A DNA stretch of 64,000 nt from Fusarium oxysporum f. sp. lycopersici 4287 (GCF_000149955.1 NC_030987.1:5276853-5340852), one strand, 5' to 3'. Shown: positions 1 to 11,789, counted from the first letter of the stretch. Notes: generated by a model from the sequence alone, not told the origin. Program-made: numbers and translations.

Positions 1-1137
1 ATATTACTTATACCTTTAATAATAACTATAATAATTAAAGCCTAGAGACCTTATAATCTAATTATATAAGACCTATATAGCTATATCCTAGCCTATTAGA
101 GGGCAAGAAGGATATTAAGAAGAGGCTTTAGCTATACTAGTTAAGCCAGGTTAATAAATAAGATATATACTTTATGCAGACTAGGCTCTTCTAGGAATAG
201 CCTGTTAAGGCTTAACACTTTTGCAGCTTAACCCTGGTGTTAATAGCCTGATGGCTAGGCAGTATACCTTTTCTATATTTAATAAGGCTATAGTATTAAT
301 GTAATTTAGTATTAGAAACCCTAAAAATAGTAACTAAGGTTCTAGATCTTAAGCCATGGCGCCTTCTCATAACGGGGATTCAGATATATCCACATCAGCC
401 TAGAATAATTGCATTACTATAAATTATTCTACTTAGAGTTTCAGAATAACAGGAATTTAAAGCACTAAAAGCCTTATTAGTAAGGCTAATCTAATCGCCT
501 AGTATCTACTATGCCGCTTAGTGCAATATAGTTAATTTATCTATACTATAATATTTCTCTAACTTAACTGCTAGCCTTAGGGGGCTCTTTTTATACTCTA
601 TATAGAACTTTTATTTATGCTTATAGTTCTTTTAACAATCTTTCGCGCCTAGCTATCCCTATCTTAGGCATTAACATTAACTTTATATATATCTAAAAGC
701 AGCTTAATAATAAACTTACATCCTCTCGCCGCGCCATATAAGGTGTAATACTGCAATCTATATAAATGCCGGGGCAATTTATATTCTGTTTTGCATCTCT
801 GGCTTCCCTATATAATAAAGCAAGCCGTTATGCTAAACGGATTTTTCACGATTTCGAGGTTACTTCTTCTTTTTCTTTTCTTTTTTTTCTTCTTTTTTTT
901 ATTTGTTTTTTATTATTAGTTATAATCCTAAGAAACATAACTTAATTAACACCAAGATGACCCATTTGGGCTTCTTATTCGCTAAAGCGCTTTAGTATGG
1001 GCTGTGTAACCGATGCAAACCATTTGACCAACTAAGCTTAACAGCTGTTATATAGGATTCGGGCGAAAAATTGCACAGCTATTTTACCATTCTACATCCT
1101 GATTGCTTGGAGCCGACTCTTCTCGCACTTAACAATT
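1..1137. other. AT-rich degraded DNA, no gene
   Basis: TA-rich sequence with stops in all frames and few CG dinucleotides, consistent with RIP-degraded repeat DNA. A pyrimidine-rich tract lies at about 860-915. I see no coding region or RNA gene. Confidence 0.6.
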
Positions 1138-1498
1138 CAGTAAAATTAGTGTCCAAAAGTCTGTGGACGGTGCCCCGCCAACGTGTAATCCACCAGATAA
1201 AATCAGACTGATCCTAATTACAACTTGGACAAAACTTAGACAAAACATGTCTTAAATGAATGGAATTTTGGCCACCTTATGCGCAAAGCGCAAAAGAAAC
1301 CATGAATTCGATGACGTAGTTAAAGCTCTTATTATACAGGCTGTAGAGAGTGGGAAGTCATATCGAGCTGTCGCACAAGAGGCAAGATGTTCACCACAAA
1401 CAATCTCAAATATTGTTCAACGCTGGAAAACTCTACAAACCCTGGATAAAAAACCAAGATCTGGACTTCGCTACGTGCACGGGCCAAATTCTGTGTAA
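1138..1498 (+). pseudogene. Tc1/mariner transposase N-terminal remnant with 5' inverted-repeat-like end
   Basis: The 80-codon frame at 1256-1498 reads as a paired-like helix-turn-helix DNA-binding region: a basic start, then an AVESGKSYRAVAQEARCSPQ helix-turn-helix and an SNIVQRWK segment, followed by a KKPRSG-type linker. This is the N-terminal layout of Tc1/mariner transposases, which cut and paste at TA sites. The frame ends at TAA 1496-1498, well short of the usual 330-350 residues, and no DDE/D catalytic domain is readable downstream. About 120 bp upstream, 1138-1177 starts CAGTAAAATTAGTGTCC, which resembles a mariner terminal repeat; no matching 3' repeat was found. Traces of a second helix-turn-helix may persist near 1655-1720. 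Judged an inactive 5' fragment. Confidence 0.6.
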
Positions 1499-2207
1499 TT
1501 AGGCACATTACAGCGAGCCCTTGATACAGTAGAGTTAGGCTTGTGCGAAAAGGGGACGATTGGTGATGAGGAAAGGAGAGCACTTTTTATAAATAGTAGG
1601 AAGATCTATGTGGCAGCTGTCAGAAGTAAAGAAGCTACATAATAGAAAAGGATATTCGAGCGGCATGTCGAAATCTTTCTGCCGGTACAGTAACCGTTGC
1701 TCTCATCTTATATTTCAAGGAGAAGAGAGAGTCGTACTTCGAATCACATAGCGTTATCCGGGACACGCGACAACTGGCAATTGCGCCTACGCAAAAAATT
1801 GTTTCCAGTGGGGATATTAACATATACCCCATCCTGGTTTGCCGATGGGTATTGACGACCAGAGCCAAAGAAATTGCAGGGTGTGGTAGATCGGTGCTAG
1901 CGTCTCACCACTCCAAAATAAGATTTAATCGAGGTATTTATTGGAAGATCTTGGGCATTTTAATCTCTTTCTAACTCTCTAGTGTGGCGGCTTATGGTAA
2001 GACGGGATAATAGAAAGCCGTCTTCTGATGATCTGGATCTGAATTTTCTGAGAATAGGGCGAGTGGTCGGGAGGGGATAGGGAGCTTAAGATAGCTATAA
2101 AATGCTACTAAATGCCCAAGAACGCAGGAATGAAAAGCACCTATTCACTGTCAGTAAATAAGGACCTTCAATCACACTCTCAAATAAACCCCAATCACTA
2201 CCTCAGG

Positions 2208-2525
2208 ATGAGACTCTTTTCAACCCTTATGATCTTGGCCATAATTGGTCTTGCACAAGCCTGGTCTATCAACTTCTTTGCCGAAAAAGGCGACAAAATG
2301 AAACGAGTTAGTGCCAATGGAACCAAGAGAGGCAACTGCATCAACCTTCGCTCGGATTACGACTGGGTTACAACTTCCATCACCTTTTATCCTCAGACGC
2401 CTGCTTGGCCGGACCCAAATGGATACACAGCATACAGCAAGGCCAACTGCAAGGGCACGGCATACTATGGAGTAGAGGGACAGCAGAACCCAAAGAGGAG
2501 GTTCAGGAGTTATAGGGTGAAATAA
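2208..2525 (+). CDS. Small secreted protein, effector-like (105 aa)
   Basis: The preferred start is ATG 2208, because it places a clean signal peptide (MRLFSTLMILAIIGLAQA) at the N-terminus; the same frame is open from ATG 2112. The mature part is about 87 residues with only two cysteines, one in a GNCINL segment and one in ANCKGTAYYG, so one disulphide is possible. The alternation of short beta-like segments, YSKANCKG and a final RSYRV resembles small fungal beta/gamma-crystallin-like secreted proteins. That fold is my inference and no family was recognised with certainty. It lies among transposon remnants, as effector genes often do, and a RIP-mutated paralogue sits at 7661-7987. No intron is needed. 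Confidence 0.75.
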   Translation: MRLFSTLMILAIIGLAQAWSINFFAEKGDKMKRVSANGTKRGNCINLRSDYDWVTTSITFYPQTPAWPDPNGYTAYSKANCKGTAYYGVEGQQNPKRRFRSYRVK

Positions 2526-3366
2526 ATCCTGGCACTTGTACTAGAGAGCTGATACTAGGCTATCCTATCAGTTTGTATGTGGACACCTACCTTTAACATT
2601 TGAAGGTAAAGATTTGGAGCTAAGGGTGGATAGTAGTCAAAGACAACTTGAGGGATTTAACATGTTAAGACATCGTACTTTCTCACACTTATCAACATCA
2701 TATTTTGACCGACTCGAACTAGACTAAATGTGATTTAAAACTCATTAATACTGGATCAAAGCATATAATAAGACCTCCAGACTCACCTTATTTATATTTC
2801 TACAAGTAATTTCTGCTCGTTGTTTGTATATTCATCTTTCAAATTGTTGACCTCGTCGTCGACCTCGAGTATTACTAGTCACTCAGATTCTAGTGGATAT
2901 ATGGGGTCCCCATAAGGCACATGACGACGCAATCGCATAATCTGAGTCTCGCCTGGTCCTCTGCCTGAGAATCCCGCCTGATTCATATCCTGTTAATTGC
3001 ACTGCCTGCGTACTTAAGAATCACCCCCAATTCATATCCTGCTATTCTTACCTCCTACTCTATTGTATACTGGATTTAATATGGAGAGACCAACAAAGCG
3101 TGGATGACCACGCAAATATGCAACAGCCAAGGGAAAAGCGATAGCAGATTATTAACACCAGCAGAACAAGCAGCAGGAAGCAGCTAGAGATAAGGGCTTA
3201 CCCTATAGCAATTTCCATAACTTGCACTATCCTATCCAGCCTTCCTTTGTCATCACACTTTCTTGGCATACAAGTGTTAAGAAAGTGGCCCTGTCTACAC
3301 CAAGATCCTTAACAAGCGCACAACAAACGACCCAACCTGCGCTTCGCGCAGGCGCAAGCCGCGGCG
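2526..3366. other. Non-coding stretch upstream of a LINE ORF
   Basis: No supported gene. The last few hundred bases lead directly into the LINE ORF1 and may be its 5' untranslated region, but the element boundary is not visible. Confidence 0.4.
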
Positions 3367-4227
3367 ATGGCCTCGTCTATGACAAGCCCGCCCGCTGTCT
3401 CGAATCGCTTTGATCTTGGGATCCACACTCCCGACAATCTAAACCGAGAAGCCCGTGCAGCTCTCCTGCAAAACAGCCCTGCAATCGTCAACGGTCCCGT
3501 TAGTGTTTCACCGGGACTCGGGCGGACGGCGCAGACACCGTCCTCACCACTCAACACCGCCACCACTGCTGCAGCTACGGAAGGAGCTGAGCGTGCCAAC
3601 CCCACATCGATCTTTGATCAGCCAATCTCTATTATCACATCGGCCAATGACCTCGCCTGCGAGCGCGTGGAAGAGTATAACGCCAAGCTGATGGTTTTCC
3701 AGGCCTTCTGCGCCAAGTTTGAAGAAGCCGCTCAGCAATTCACCGCCGGACCGCAGCGACGTTTCGCTCGGCAATTCGCCAACAGCTTCCTCAGCATTTG
3801 GAAACAAGAGCTTTCCGGCGATGCACCAGCTTCTAAGCCTACCTACAGCAGCGTCGCCGCCTCGCTCCCCACTGACCGCGCCCGCCTAACTCCCCAACAT
3901 CAACAACAACACCGACAACACCGACAATCTGACCCACTTCATCGCCAAGGGCAACAATCGACCATCGCTCCACCCCGACAAGACCTCCGTGTCTTCATCC
4001 GTCTAGAAGCCGGAGCTCCGGCCAGGACCTATAGTGGCTATGCAATCCGGACCCTGATCCGGGAAAAACTCGGCGCCGTCTCAGACAAGGTTCGGCAGGT
4101 GTTCGAAGTCCGATCAGGATGGGCCATCCTGGCTGCTGACCTCGAAACGCGCGACTTTCTCGTAGAGAAGCGGGCCGAGTGGGCGGCTGAGCTGGGAGCT
4201 GTTCATGACCGACAGAAGAACGGATAG
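3367..4227 (+). pseudogene. Truncated ORF1 (gag-like) of a Tad1-type LINE retrotransposon
   Basis: A 286-residue GC-rich frame from ATG 3367. Residues 1-90 are Ser/Thr/Pro-rich, residues about 95-150 are helical, a Gln/His-rich linker follows (about 175-200), and residues about 205-280 match the domain seen in ORF1 of fungal Tad-clade LINEs: DLRVFIRLEAGAPAR, then a GYAIRTLIREKLG stretch, then VRSGWAILAAD and DFLVEKRAEWAAELGA. In full ORF1 proteins this block is followed by more sequence and a Cys-rich region; here the frame ends right after it with VHDRQKNG. No reverse transcriptase follows, and the next 220 bp lead to an assembly gap. It is therefore a 3'-truncated element. Codon use is far more GC-rich than the flanking RIP DNA, so the insertion is probably younger. 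Confidence 0.7.
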
Positions 4228-4452
4228 GGCATCTGGGTATTTAAACAAGAGATTGATACCTTTTGCCTGAATAAATAGTTCTAGATTAAGAAAGTCTTGT
4301 GATCTCGGTTGGCATACTGCTGCGTTAACGTGGTCTATAGTTGCTGCTAACCTTGCGGATACTTAGAGTTGGACATCTGATTTAGGCCCTCGAAGTTAGA
4401 GTGTCTCAAGCGGACGCTTCTCTCTCTTAGTAGTTCGGCAAGAAGCTAATAC

Positions 4453-4552
4453 NNNNNNNNNNNNNNNNNNNNNNNNNNNNNNNNNNNNNNNNNNNNNNNN
4501 NNNNNNNNNNNNNNNNNNNNNNNNNNNNNNNNNNNNNNNNNNNNNNNNNNNN
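4453..4552. other. Assembly gap (100 N)
   Basis: Exactly 100 N characters, the conventional scaffold gap of unknown length. It separates the LINE fragment from the P-type ATPase fragment, so their true distance is unknown. Confidence 0.99.
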
Positions 4553-4797
4553 TTCCAACTTGGCTAATATTCCATGAGGCCATCTCCGGACACAAAACTT
4601 GCGACCTTCATCTAACAAAAGCTGGAAAATACCAAAAGCAAAAGGAAGAAACCAGTGTTCAACAGGGACATGCGTCGTTCCCAGAACAGGCTGCAGAGGC
4701 GGGATGTACAGCCAGAAGATAGCCATAGCAAGCGAAAAGATGATAGCAGGGAACAGGTACCAGTTCTGCGTGTTCGGGTTGAACAGTGGCGGATGCT
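4553..4797 (-). pseudogene. C-terminal fragment of a Na+/K+-type (IIC-like) P-type ATPase
   Basis: On the minus strand a stop-free frame enters at about 4797 and runs into the N gap. It reads NTQNWYLFPAIIFSLAMAIF, then the helix-ending motif WLYIPPLQPVLGTTHVP, then HWFLPFAFG and LLLDEGRKF..RRWP. This is the last pair of membrane helices and cytosolic tail of animal-type Na,K-ATPase-like P-type ATPases that fungi also carry. An acceptor-like TTTCAG lies at the upstream edge, so it could be a final exon, but the upstream sequence is an unrelated decayed gene and no P-type phosphorylation motif (DKTGT) is present. It is either a fragment or a gene disrupted by rearrangement or misassembly at the gap. 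Confidence 0.6.
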
Positions 4798-4803
4798 GAA
4801 AGA

Positions 4804-5590
4804 TTAGAAGATATTATTAAACCACTGCAAGAGCTGCTTATCAGTTAACCGATTAAAGTCGCGGGAGTATAATAAATGTGGGGAAAAAATGTAGAATGTG
4901 ATAAAATCAGCGCCTTCGGCCCTTGTAAAGATAAAATGCGGCACATCTCTTAGTCGCAACGGAACCAACTGGGGCTGCTCTGGATCTAGATCTACATGAT
5001 CTAAGGTCAAGTGGACGTCTATGGAAATATTCTGACCTTACTGAGGAGTAGAATAAAACCAAATCCTATAAGTTGCAACTGCCGGAGAATCTATGAAGTC
5101 CATGATGCTATCAACGTCGAATAAAACACCAGGTGGAATCCGAGGGGGCTATTCAACGTGGAGGCAAGCCTGCTTAGGTTTGCCATCAGAGTCTTAGGTT
5201 ATAGAACCGGTAAATATCGCCTGCCATTGATCCAGAGTGAGCTCCGTTGTATTATCATCAGTTTCAGGGGCAAGAATGTATTCTTTATCAAGTGTATAAG
5301 GCACATCATTAGGGACTAATCTATCAAGTCCGTGGTGGTTATCCGGTCCCTCAGCTTCGATATGCAAGGCCAGAGATTCTCGGTGGGATCATCAACTTCC
5401 TGAATAGAGATACTAAAGTTATCACAAGTAAAAATGCCATTATCTTCAATCTCCTAAGCGTCGGGGAATGAATCTATCTCAGGCTCCAGTAGCTTATTCT
5501 CTGCCACTGAACCAACTGCATATGGCAATAGTTCACCCTAGTGGTTTGCTGTGATATCATCCTTTCTTACTTTCTGGCGCTTCTAATACC
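4804..5590 (-). pseudogene. Decayed gene of unknown family
   Basis: Reading the minus strand from about 5590 to 4804 gives protein-like sequence broken by TAA/TAG codons at places where CAA/CAG is expected, plus one frameshift near 5375. Readable pieces include LVPNDVPYTLDKEYILAPET, ELTLDQWQAIFTG, PPRIPPGVLFDVDSIMDFID and LRDVPHFIFTRAEGADFITF, with the final 68 codons (4804-5010) still open. The nonsense pattern is C-to-T, as expected from RIP or cytosine deamination. I do not recognise the family; it is acidic and shows no membrane segment or obvious catalytic motif. Confidence 0.5.
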
Positions 5591-5599
5591 TTGGTGTGC

Positions 5600-6600
5600 G
5601 TTTTGCTTATAGGACGCGACCACGAACTGTAGCGCTGTCCTGTTTTTTAGTGCCAACAAATCGAACCTTTATTACTTCTCATACTATAGAACTTCCTCAG
5701 GATCGTTTAAAAGCAAACGCGGCAGGTCAAAATAAGTATTGTCAAGTAATCAATATTACTAGCTACAGAAACTGGCCGCTTGGATGATCAAAGTGCTTTG
5801 TTTTGCGATAATGGGAGGGTCGGTCACCCGTAAAAACCCCGCAGCTGACAACAGATTGGTGAGACGACTGACCTTAGCTAAGCTGGGAGCGCTAGCCATG
5901 TTAGGAAATGTAACGCTTTACTGATGAAGTATATAGGAAATGTAACACTTGATCGCGAGTCACTCTATCGCAATATCCCATGACATACCGCGACAGCAAT
6001 ATTAATCCAAAAAATAATAAAACTTGGTCTTTTATAATCTCTAGACCAGGAAATTACATTTCAGAGCCAAGTTCAACTAAAATATTGGGGCTGGCGTTGA
6101 AAACCTAAGCTTCAATCGCCCACTGGATTAAAGTGGGAAGTCAGAAGCACGGATAAAAAGGAGGTAAACAACAGGTGAGTTTTATTGAACTTGGTTACCA
6201 TATCAATGTGCACGGACAAAAAGTATAGAAGCTACAGGTGATTTTACGGCAAAACGCCGGGGGAAATTTGTAGTCGCCTGGGTTGGCACGGACAAAAATT
6301 AGACAATGCGGCGGGATTTAGTTCAACCTTTGTACAGAATGCTTCAGCCGCTGAAGATGGGACGCTGAACACTTGGAGAAGTTGGCCTTCAAGCAGGCCT
6401 GTCGCAAGGACAAGCGAGGCTGGGGAAAGTGGCAAGGTGTAAGGACTTCTGAGGTTGAGGTTGTAAGGGGTAAAATGAGGGGAAATCAATATAACGAGAT
6501 ACAACGTTGTGGGCCCTATGAGGCGTATCCTCCCAGGCGGAATAAATTTATTTATTTATTATACCTGGGGTCAAGTAGGGCAGAAGACTTCCGGGATAGC
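5600..6600. other. Intergenic, nothing supported
   Basis: Moderate-GC sequence with only short overlapping frames and no recognisable domain. Confidence 0.4.
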
Positions 6601-9100
6601 TGAGGCATACCGCTGTAATTATTATTCCCCTTAAACCCTTAAAACGGTTCGGGGATAGGGTCACTAGAGATAGATTTACTGCTCTGCTACCCCACTAGGG
6701 TCTTATCCCTCCTCAAACTATTAAACTATTATTAGCATATTTACTTACATATAACTTAAGGTAATTCTGCCAGAGGGTAAATAGGGGGGATTATTACACC
6801 CTAGGGATAAAGATACTTACATAGATCTGTACCTACCACTGCCAAGGGTCTATACCGGGATTTATTCTCTCTTATTAATCAGCTAGTTAAAGACATTAAG
6901 GCGATTAATAAATAAGGTTTATATTAAACACTTTAATTAAACCTAGCATAATAAGAGCCAGCATAGAGTCTAAACTAAGCTTAAGCATAAGTATAAAGTT
7001 CTTACTTAGGTTCTAATTTAGGTGCCTATAAATCTATGCCTTAGCCTAATACTAAAAAAGAGGCTACCTTCTCCCCTTTACTTATTCCTTAAATAATCTG
7101 TATTTCTTAATAGTTTTCTATTTTTAGTAGTTATATTGGTAAGAAAGGCAGTGGTTTAAGCTACCTAAGTATAGAGTTTTCTTCCCCGAGCTGTATACTT
7201 ATCTTTCTCTTCTTTGCAGGGTAGTTAGAAATATATTTAGCCTTGCTTTCCCTTCGAAGGCAAGCTTTCTTATTTTAATACTACTTTCAGGGGTTTAACT
7301 TTAGGCTTATCCCCTTATTTATTATAATTTCCTAATTGTATTAATAACTATCTAAGAAGGCTATCTAGCCTAATTAACTAAGGCTATTAATACTATACTT
7401 TGCCCTGCTAAATAGGTATTTTTATTCTTATTTTAGTATTACTATCTAATTACTATTTTATAGCCCTCTATATAAGAAGTAAGATAGGATAAGTATACTC
7501 TATACTTATTAACTACTTTAGCTATTAGTATTATAACCTATAACCTCTTTAATATAAAGTATAAATAGTCCCTTAAGGCCTAAACATAAGATAAATATAA
7601 TAATTTATAACTTATAGTACTATTATTTAAAATATTTCCCTAAGAATAATTACATTTACTATAAAGTTTATTAGCATAGTCTTAGCTCTGGTCCTTATAA
7701 CTAATACTTAAGCTTAGAACCTTGAATTTTATTTTAATTTTAAATATATTAAAACCTATAGAACTAAGAGAGGCATATACTATAACCTCTAATCTAGCTA
7801 TAATAAGAAGATAAAGATAATTTACTTTAACCCTTTAACTCCTTCCTACCTAGATCTAAAAGGGTATACTATATATAGCAAAGCCGACTGCAAAGGCAAT
7901 AAATACTACAGATTAGATAGGTAGTAATACCTAGATAAGAATGGTAATAATACCTGGTTTAGGAGCTATAGGGTTACTAAAAACTAAATAACTATATACT
8001 ATTATAGGATTTCTAGCAGTTAAGGTCGCATAGGCTAGGATATTTAGGATTAGTAAGGCTAAAATAGAGATTAGAGAATAAGAAGATATATTATTAGATA
8101 ATCCCTATATAGACTGCAGCACTATACTTATAGTTATAAGCTAAGTAAGTCCCTTATAACTACTATTCTTTTTAGTATTCTTACTAAAATAGTTTTAGTA
8201 ATTTCTTAATATTAATACGAATTATATAATATAGACTAATTAGTTATTAGATTAAGTTAATAAGGAGGTGCTAAATACTAGTCAATAAGGTAGTAAGATA
8301 GCCTTAATAAGAGTACTTATATAAATAATCTAATAAGATATAAGACTATAAGTTTAATAGTAAGAAGAGATATTTTAAATAGTAAGTCTAACTTATAACT
8401 AATAATATTATCCTCTATGTTATAGACCTGGCTTATTAGCCAGATAATTTTATGGCTATTAACTTCTCGGAGTTATTACGCTTAACCCTACTAATGCAAT
8501 TATTAGCGCCATTTTCTACCATAATCCTATTCTTTCTGCTTCTTAGACTCAACTAAAACTAATAGAGGCGGCATAATCTTAGGGCACAAAGGATCTCAAG
8601 AGGATATAGCAGAATAAATTATATACTCCCGGATTAGTAGGTTTGTTAAGACTTTCTCTCTCTCCCTCTGCTTTTAGTAGTATTTTGGTTATCTTTACTT
8701 TTAATCTCCCTCTATGTATTACACTAATGCGTATTCTTTAATATACCTGGTAAAGGGATAAGCTTAATTTTAAGACTTAATATATAATTAGATAGGCTAA
8801 CAGGGTTAAGAAATGATTACTGGTTTTAGAAGGATAGAAGCGCCTATTAAGAGTTTGCAAGCTAATAGGGAAAAAGTAAATAAGAGGTTAACTAGGCACT
8901 TATTATATTAATGTCAGGTTAAGGCCGCCAGGTAAAATACAGCAATCTAGGGTAGGAGTAAAGAATAATTGCAATAAGTAGTTATAATAGAAATGTAAAC
9001 TTAGTAATAAAGGATATATAATAATCTCTTAATAAACTAAGTAGCCCCTTAAAATTAAATTTATTATATCTTGAATTTATATTATATTAAATAATAAGTT
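6600..9100. other. RIP-degraded repeat block
   Basis: About 2.5 kb of TA-dominated sequence with scarce CG and CA dinucleotides and stops in every frame. The one recognisable item inside is the dead secreted-protein paralogue at 7661-7987. The dinucleotide bias is like that of the aligned RIP copies of the pogo element elsewhere in the window. Confidence 0.65.
7661..7987 (+). pseudogene. RIP-inactivated paralogue of the secreted protein at 2208-2525
   Basis: The frame 7661-7987 (109 codons including the stop) aligns end to end with the 105-residue secreted protein, without any net frameshift. Conserved blocks are a hydrophobic leader (KFISIVLALVLI), TKRG, FNPLTPSYLD.KGYT.YSKA, DCKGNKYY and a final FRSYRV. 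The start codon is ATA (7661-7663) where ATG is expected. Five in-frame TAA/TAG codons interrupt it, for instance where Gln and Trp stand in the intact copy at the signal-peptide cleavage site. All are explained by C-to-T or G-to-A changes. Both conserved cysteine regions can be followed, although the first Cys has been replaced. It is non-functional as it stands. Confidence 0.8.
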
Positions 9101-10035
9101 AAGGTTATATATAATATAATAATATCTGTAACTATTTAGTTATTTAGTCTTAATAGTGCTTACTTAACTACTTACTTAGCTAATTCTATAGATAAAATAT
9201 TTATACAGCAGAATACTAATATAATAGCAATACAGCAGGACATCTATAATTATATTACAGATGCTAGACAAGAAGTCTATTAAGCATAAAGCAGTATTAA
9301 CGCGCTTACTAATTAGCTGTTTAGAGAAGGATTTTAGAGTTAATTCTAAACCGGTCTAGATGGCTAAGTTAAAGCTATTTTATTTGCATACCCCGATTTA
9401 GTGGCATATCTATAGGCATATCTAGATATCTTTATCTTAGTCTATACTTATAAAACTAATAAATACAGTATGCCACTTTTAGACTTAATTAGTATCAACT
9501 CTTATTAATGTTTATTCTATATTGCATTTACTTTCCTAAGTAGGGAGTGTAAAGAAGATTATTTTTAGGCATTAAATTAATTCTAGTTACTATATAAAAA
9601 CTGCAGGATTAGGCATCCCTTAGTTATTATAACTAATTACTGCCTAGTATATATAAATACTATTAATACTTACTTCCTATTATTAAGGCCACTGTTATAT
9701 CTCTGGTATACTAATAAGGCAGTTTTTTACTACTGCTAGCTAAGATTTATATACTAGACTTAAGGGGAAAACCTAAGAATTAAGGCTTAAAATAAGTTTT
9801 ATAGCTATTAGTATTTAATTATTAAGTTATTAAATAAATAAACTTTCTATAAGTATATATCTAAGTTTAAGAAGAAATATATTATAGATTATATTAAAGA
9901 AGTTAAATATATTAAGATAAACTAGCTTAATTAGTATAAAAAGAAGCTAATAAAGGCATAGGTTAGTTAATATCCCTACTTTAATAATATTATTACTTTA
10001 AGGGTAAAAGGCATATACTAACTACTTAAGAGCTA

Positions 10036-10079
10036 ACGTGTATGATAAGCGAGTGTCACAGATAAGCGAGTGTCACAAA
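10036..10079 (+). repeat. 5' terminal inverted repeat of the pogo element
   Basis: 44 bp starting ACGTGTAT and containing two tandem copies of the 17-mer GATAAGCGAGTGTCACA. It matches the 3' repeat at 11852-11895 base for base. The doubled motif is the likely transposase-binding site (inference from pogo/Fot1 elements). Confidence 0.93.
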
Positions 10080-10133
10080 GATCCCTCAATTTACAACATG
10101 TCCATTTGATCAGATACTTCTCAACCACCAAAT

Positions 10134-11789
10134 ATGTCACAACCCTCAGATGAAGCTAGAATTCTTCTTGCCCTTCAGGCCCTTCAAAATGACCCCAAAT
10201 TAAGTATCCGACGCGCTGCAACTATCTATAAAGTCCATTACCGTACCTTACATCGTCGTCAACATGGCATTCATTCACGACGCGATTCCATCCCAAACTC
10301 ACGGAAACTATCTGATCTAGAGGAACAGATAATAGTTCAATTCGTCCTTGACCTAGATTCGCGAGGATTTCCCTCGCGATTGCGTTTTGTGGAAGAAATG
10401 GCCAATTCTCTGCTTATAGACCGCGACGCGTCACCTGTTGGCAAGCGCTGGGCTCATAACTTCATAAAGCGACAACCAGAGCTAAAGACGCGTTTATTTC
10501 GCAAATATGACTATCAAAGAGCTAAATGCGAAGATCCGACTATTATTCGTGGCTGGTTCAGGCTTGTACAGAACACAATCGCGAAGTATGGTATCCGATC
10601 AGATGATATCTGGAACTTTGATGAGACTGGCTTTATGATGGGCGTTATTATGGCCGGAATGGTTGTCACCGGTTCAGAAAGGCAAGCAAGACCAAAATCA
10701 GTGCAGCCTGGAAACCGGGAATGGATTACTGTGATCCAGGCGATTAACGCAGAAGGCCAATCGATCGCGCCGTTTATCATTGGTGCAGGCCAATATCACC
10801 TTGCGAATTGGTACCGAGAATGCGACCTCCCAGGCGATTGGGTTATTGCAACGAGCCAAAATGGATGGACAAATAACGAGCTGGGTCTCGAGTGGCTAAA
10901 GCACTTTGATCGATCTACAACTAAACGGTTAAATGCTCGGTATCGTCTTCTGATCCTTGATGGTCACGAAAGCCACCACTCGGCCGATTTCGAGAGATAT
11001 TGCCAGGAGAACAAGATTATCACGCTCTGTATGCCTGCTCATGCATCTCACCTACTCCAACCCCTTGATGTTGGGTGCTTTGGGCCGCTAAAACAGGCTT
11101 ATGGTCGAGAAATAGAGCATCTGATTAGATGCTCTATAACCCATATTTCTAAGACCGAGTTCTTTTCTGCCTTTTATGCTGCATTTAAAGATACTTTTAC
11201 TGAAAGCAATATCCGGGGAGGTTTTAGAGGAGCTGGTCTTGCTCCTCTTAACCCGGAAAATGTAATCTCAAAGCTTGATGTGCAGCTACGGACTCCAACG
11301 CCTCCCGGGGAGGCTGCTAACCCTTCGACCCCATGGGTTTCAAAGACCCCAAAGACAGCAACTGAGGCTCAATCTCAATCTGAATACCTCGAAAGGCGAA
11401 TCAGAAGTCATAAAAGCAGCTCCCCAGAGTCAATAATTGAAGCTTTAAAGTCTAGTACTAAAGCAACAAAGGCAGCTCTACATCGGCTAGCCTTAGTAGA
11501 GGCTAGGTTAAAGGATCTTGAACAAGCAAATAAGATACTAAGCCGGCGCCGAAGGGCAAAAAGGACTAGACTACAGAAAGGAGGGGCGATGACAGTACAG
11601 GAAGCATCGCAAGTAGTTGATCAGATGGATGTTGATGCGCAGGTAGTGGCCGAATCATCTAGAAATGGTGCTCGAGGAAGGTCGGAGCGCCCGGGTGGTC
11701 GGCGTTGCGGTGTATGCGGCAAGGCCGGGCATAATGCAAGGACCTGTCGGGTAGTGATTGAGACCCCAGGAGAAGAGTATAGCGAGTAG
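10134..11789 (+). CDS. Fot1/pogo-family DDE transposase
   Basis: A 551-residue protein from ATG 10134, about 55 bp inside the 5' inverted repeat. Residues about 8-45 form a Psq-type helix-turn-helix (LSIRRAATIYKVHYRTLHRR); residues about 60-130 form a CENP-B/Tc5-type helix-turn-helix (VGKRWAHNFIKRQPELKTR). Residues about 155-380 are the DDE_1 nuclease, with acidic residues at D163 (NFDETGF), D276 (LDGHESHH) and D312 (QPLDVGCFGPLK). The last pair are 35 residues apart, as in pogo-type DDD enzymes. After a basic coiled region a CCHC knuckle (CGVCGKAGHNARTC) lies near 525-538. The length equals that of fungal Fot1/Pot2-like enzymes. It should catalyse cut-and-paste transposition into TA. No intron or lesion is seen. 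Confidence 0.93.
   Translation: MSQPSDEARILLALQALQNDPKLSIRRAATIYKVHYRTLHRRQHGIHSRRDSIPNSRKLSDLEEQIIVQFVLDLDSRGFPSRLRFVEEMANSLLIDRDASPVGKRWAHNFIKRQPELKTRLFRKYDYQRAKCEDPTIIRGWFRLVQNTIAKYGIRSDDIWNFDETGFMMGVIMAGMVVTGSERQARPKSVQPGNREWITVIQAINAEGQSIAPFIIGAGQYHLANWYRECDLPGDWVIATSQNGWTNNELGLEWLKHFDRSTTKRLNARYRLLILDGHESHHSADFERYCQENKIITLCMPAHASHLLQPLDVGCFGPLKQAYGREIEHLIRCSITHISKTEFFSAFYAAFKDTFTESNIRGGFRGAGLAPLNPENVISKLDVQLRTPTPPGEAANPSTPWVSKTPKTATEAQSQSEYLERRIRSHKSSSPESIIEALKSSTKATKAALHRLALVEARLKDLEQANKILSRRRRAKRTRLQKGGAMTVQEASQVVDQMDVDAQVVAESSRNGARGRSERPGGRRCGVCGKAGHNARTCRVVIETPGEEYSE

Noticed and set aside
960..1075. tRNA-like words (AAGCTTAGTTGG on the minus strand)
   Set aside because: There is no matching acceptor or T-arm and no cloverleaf can be drawn.
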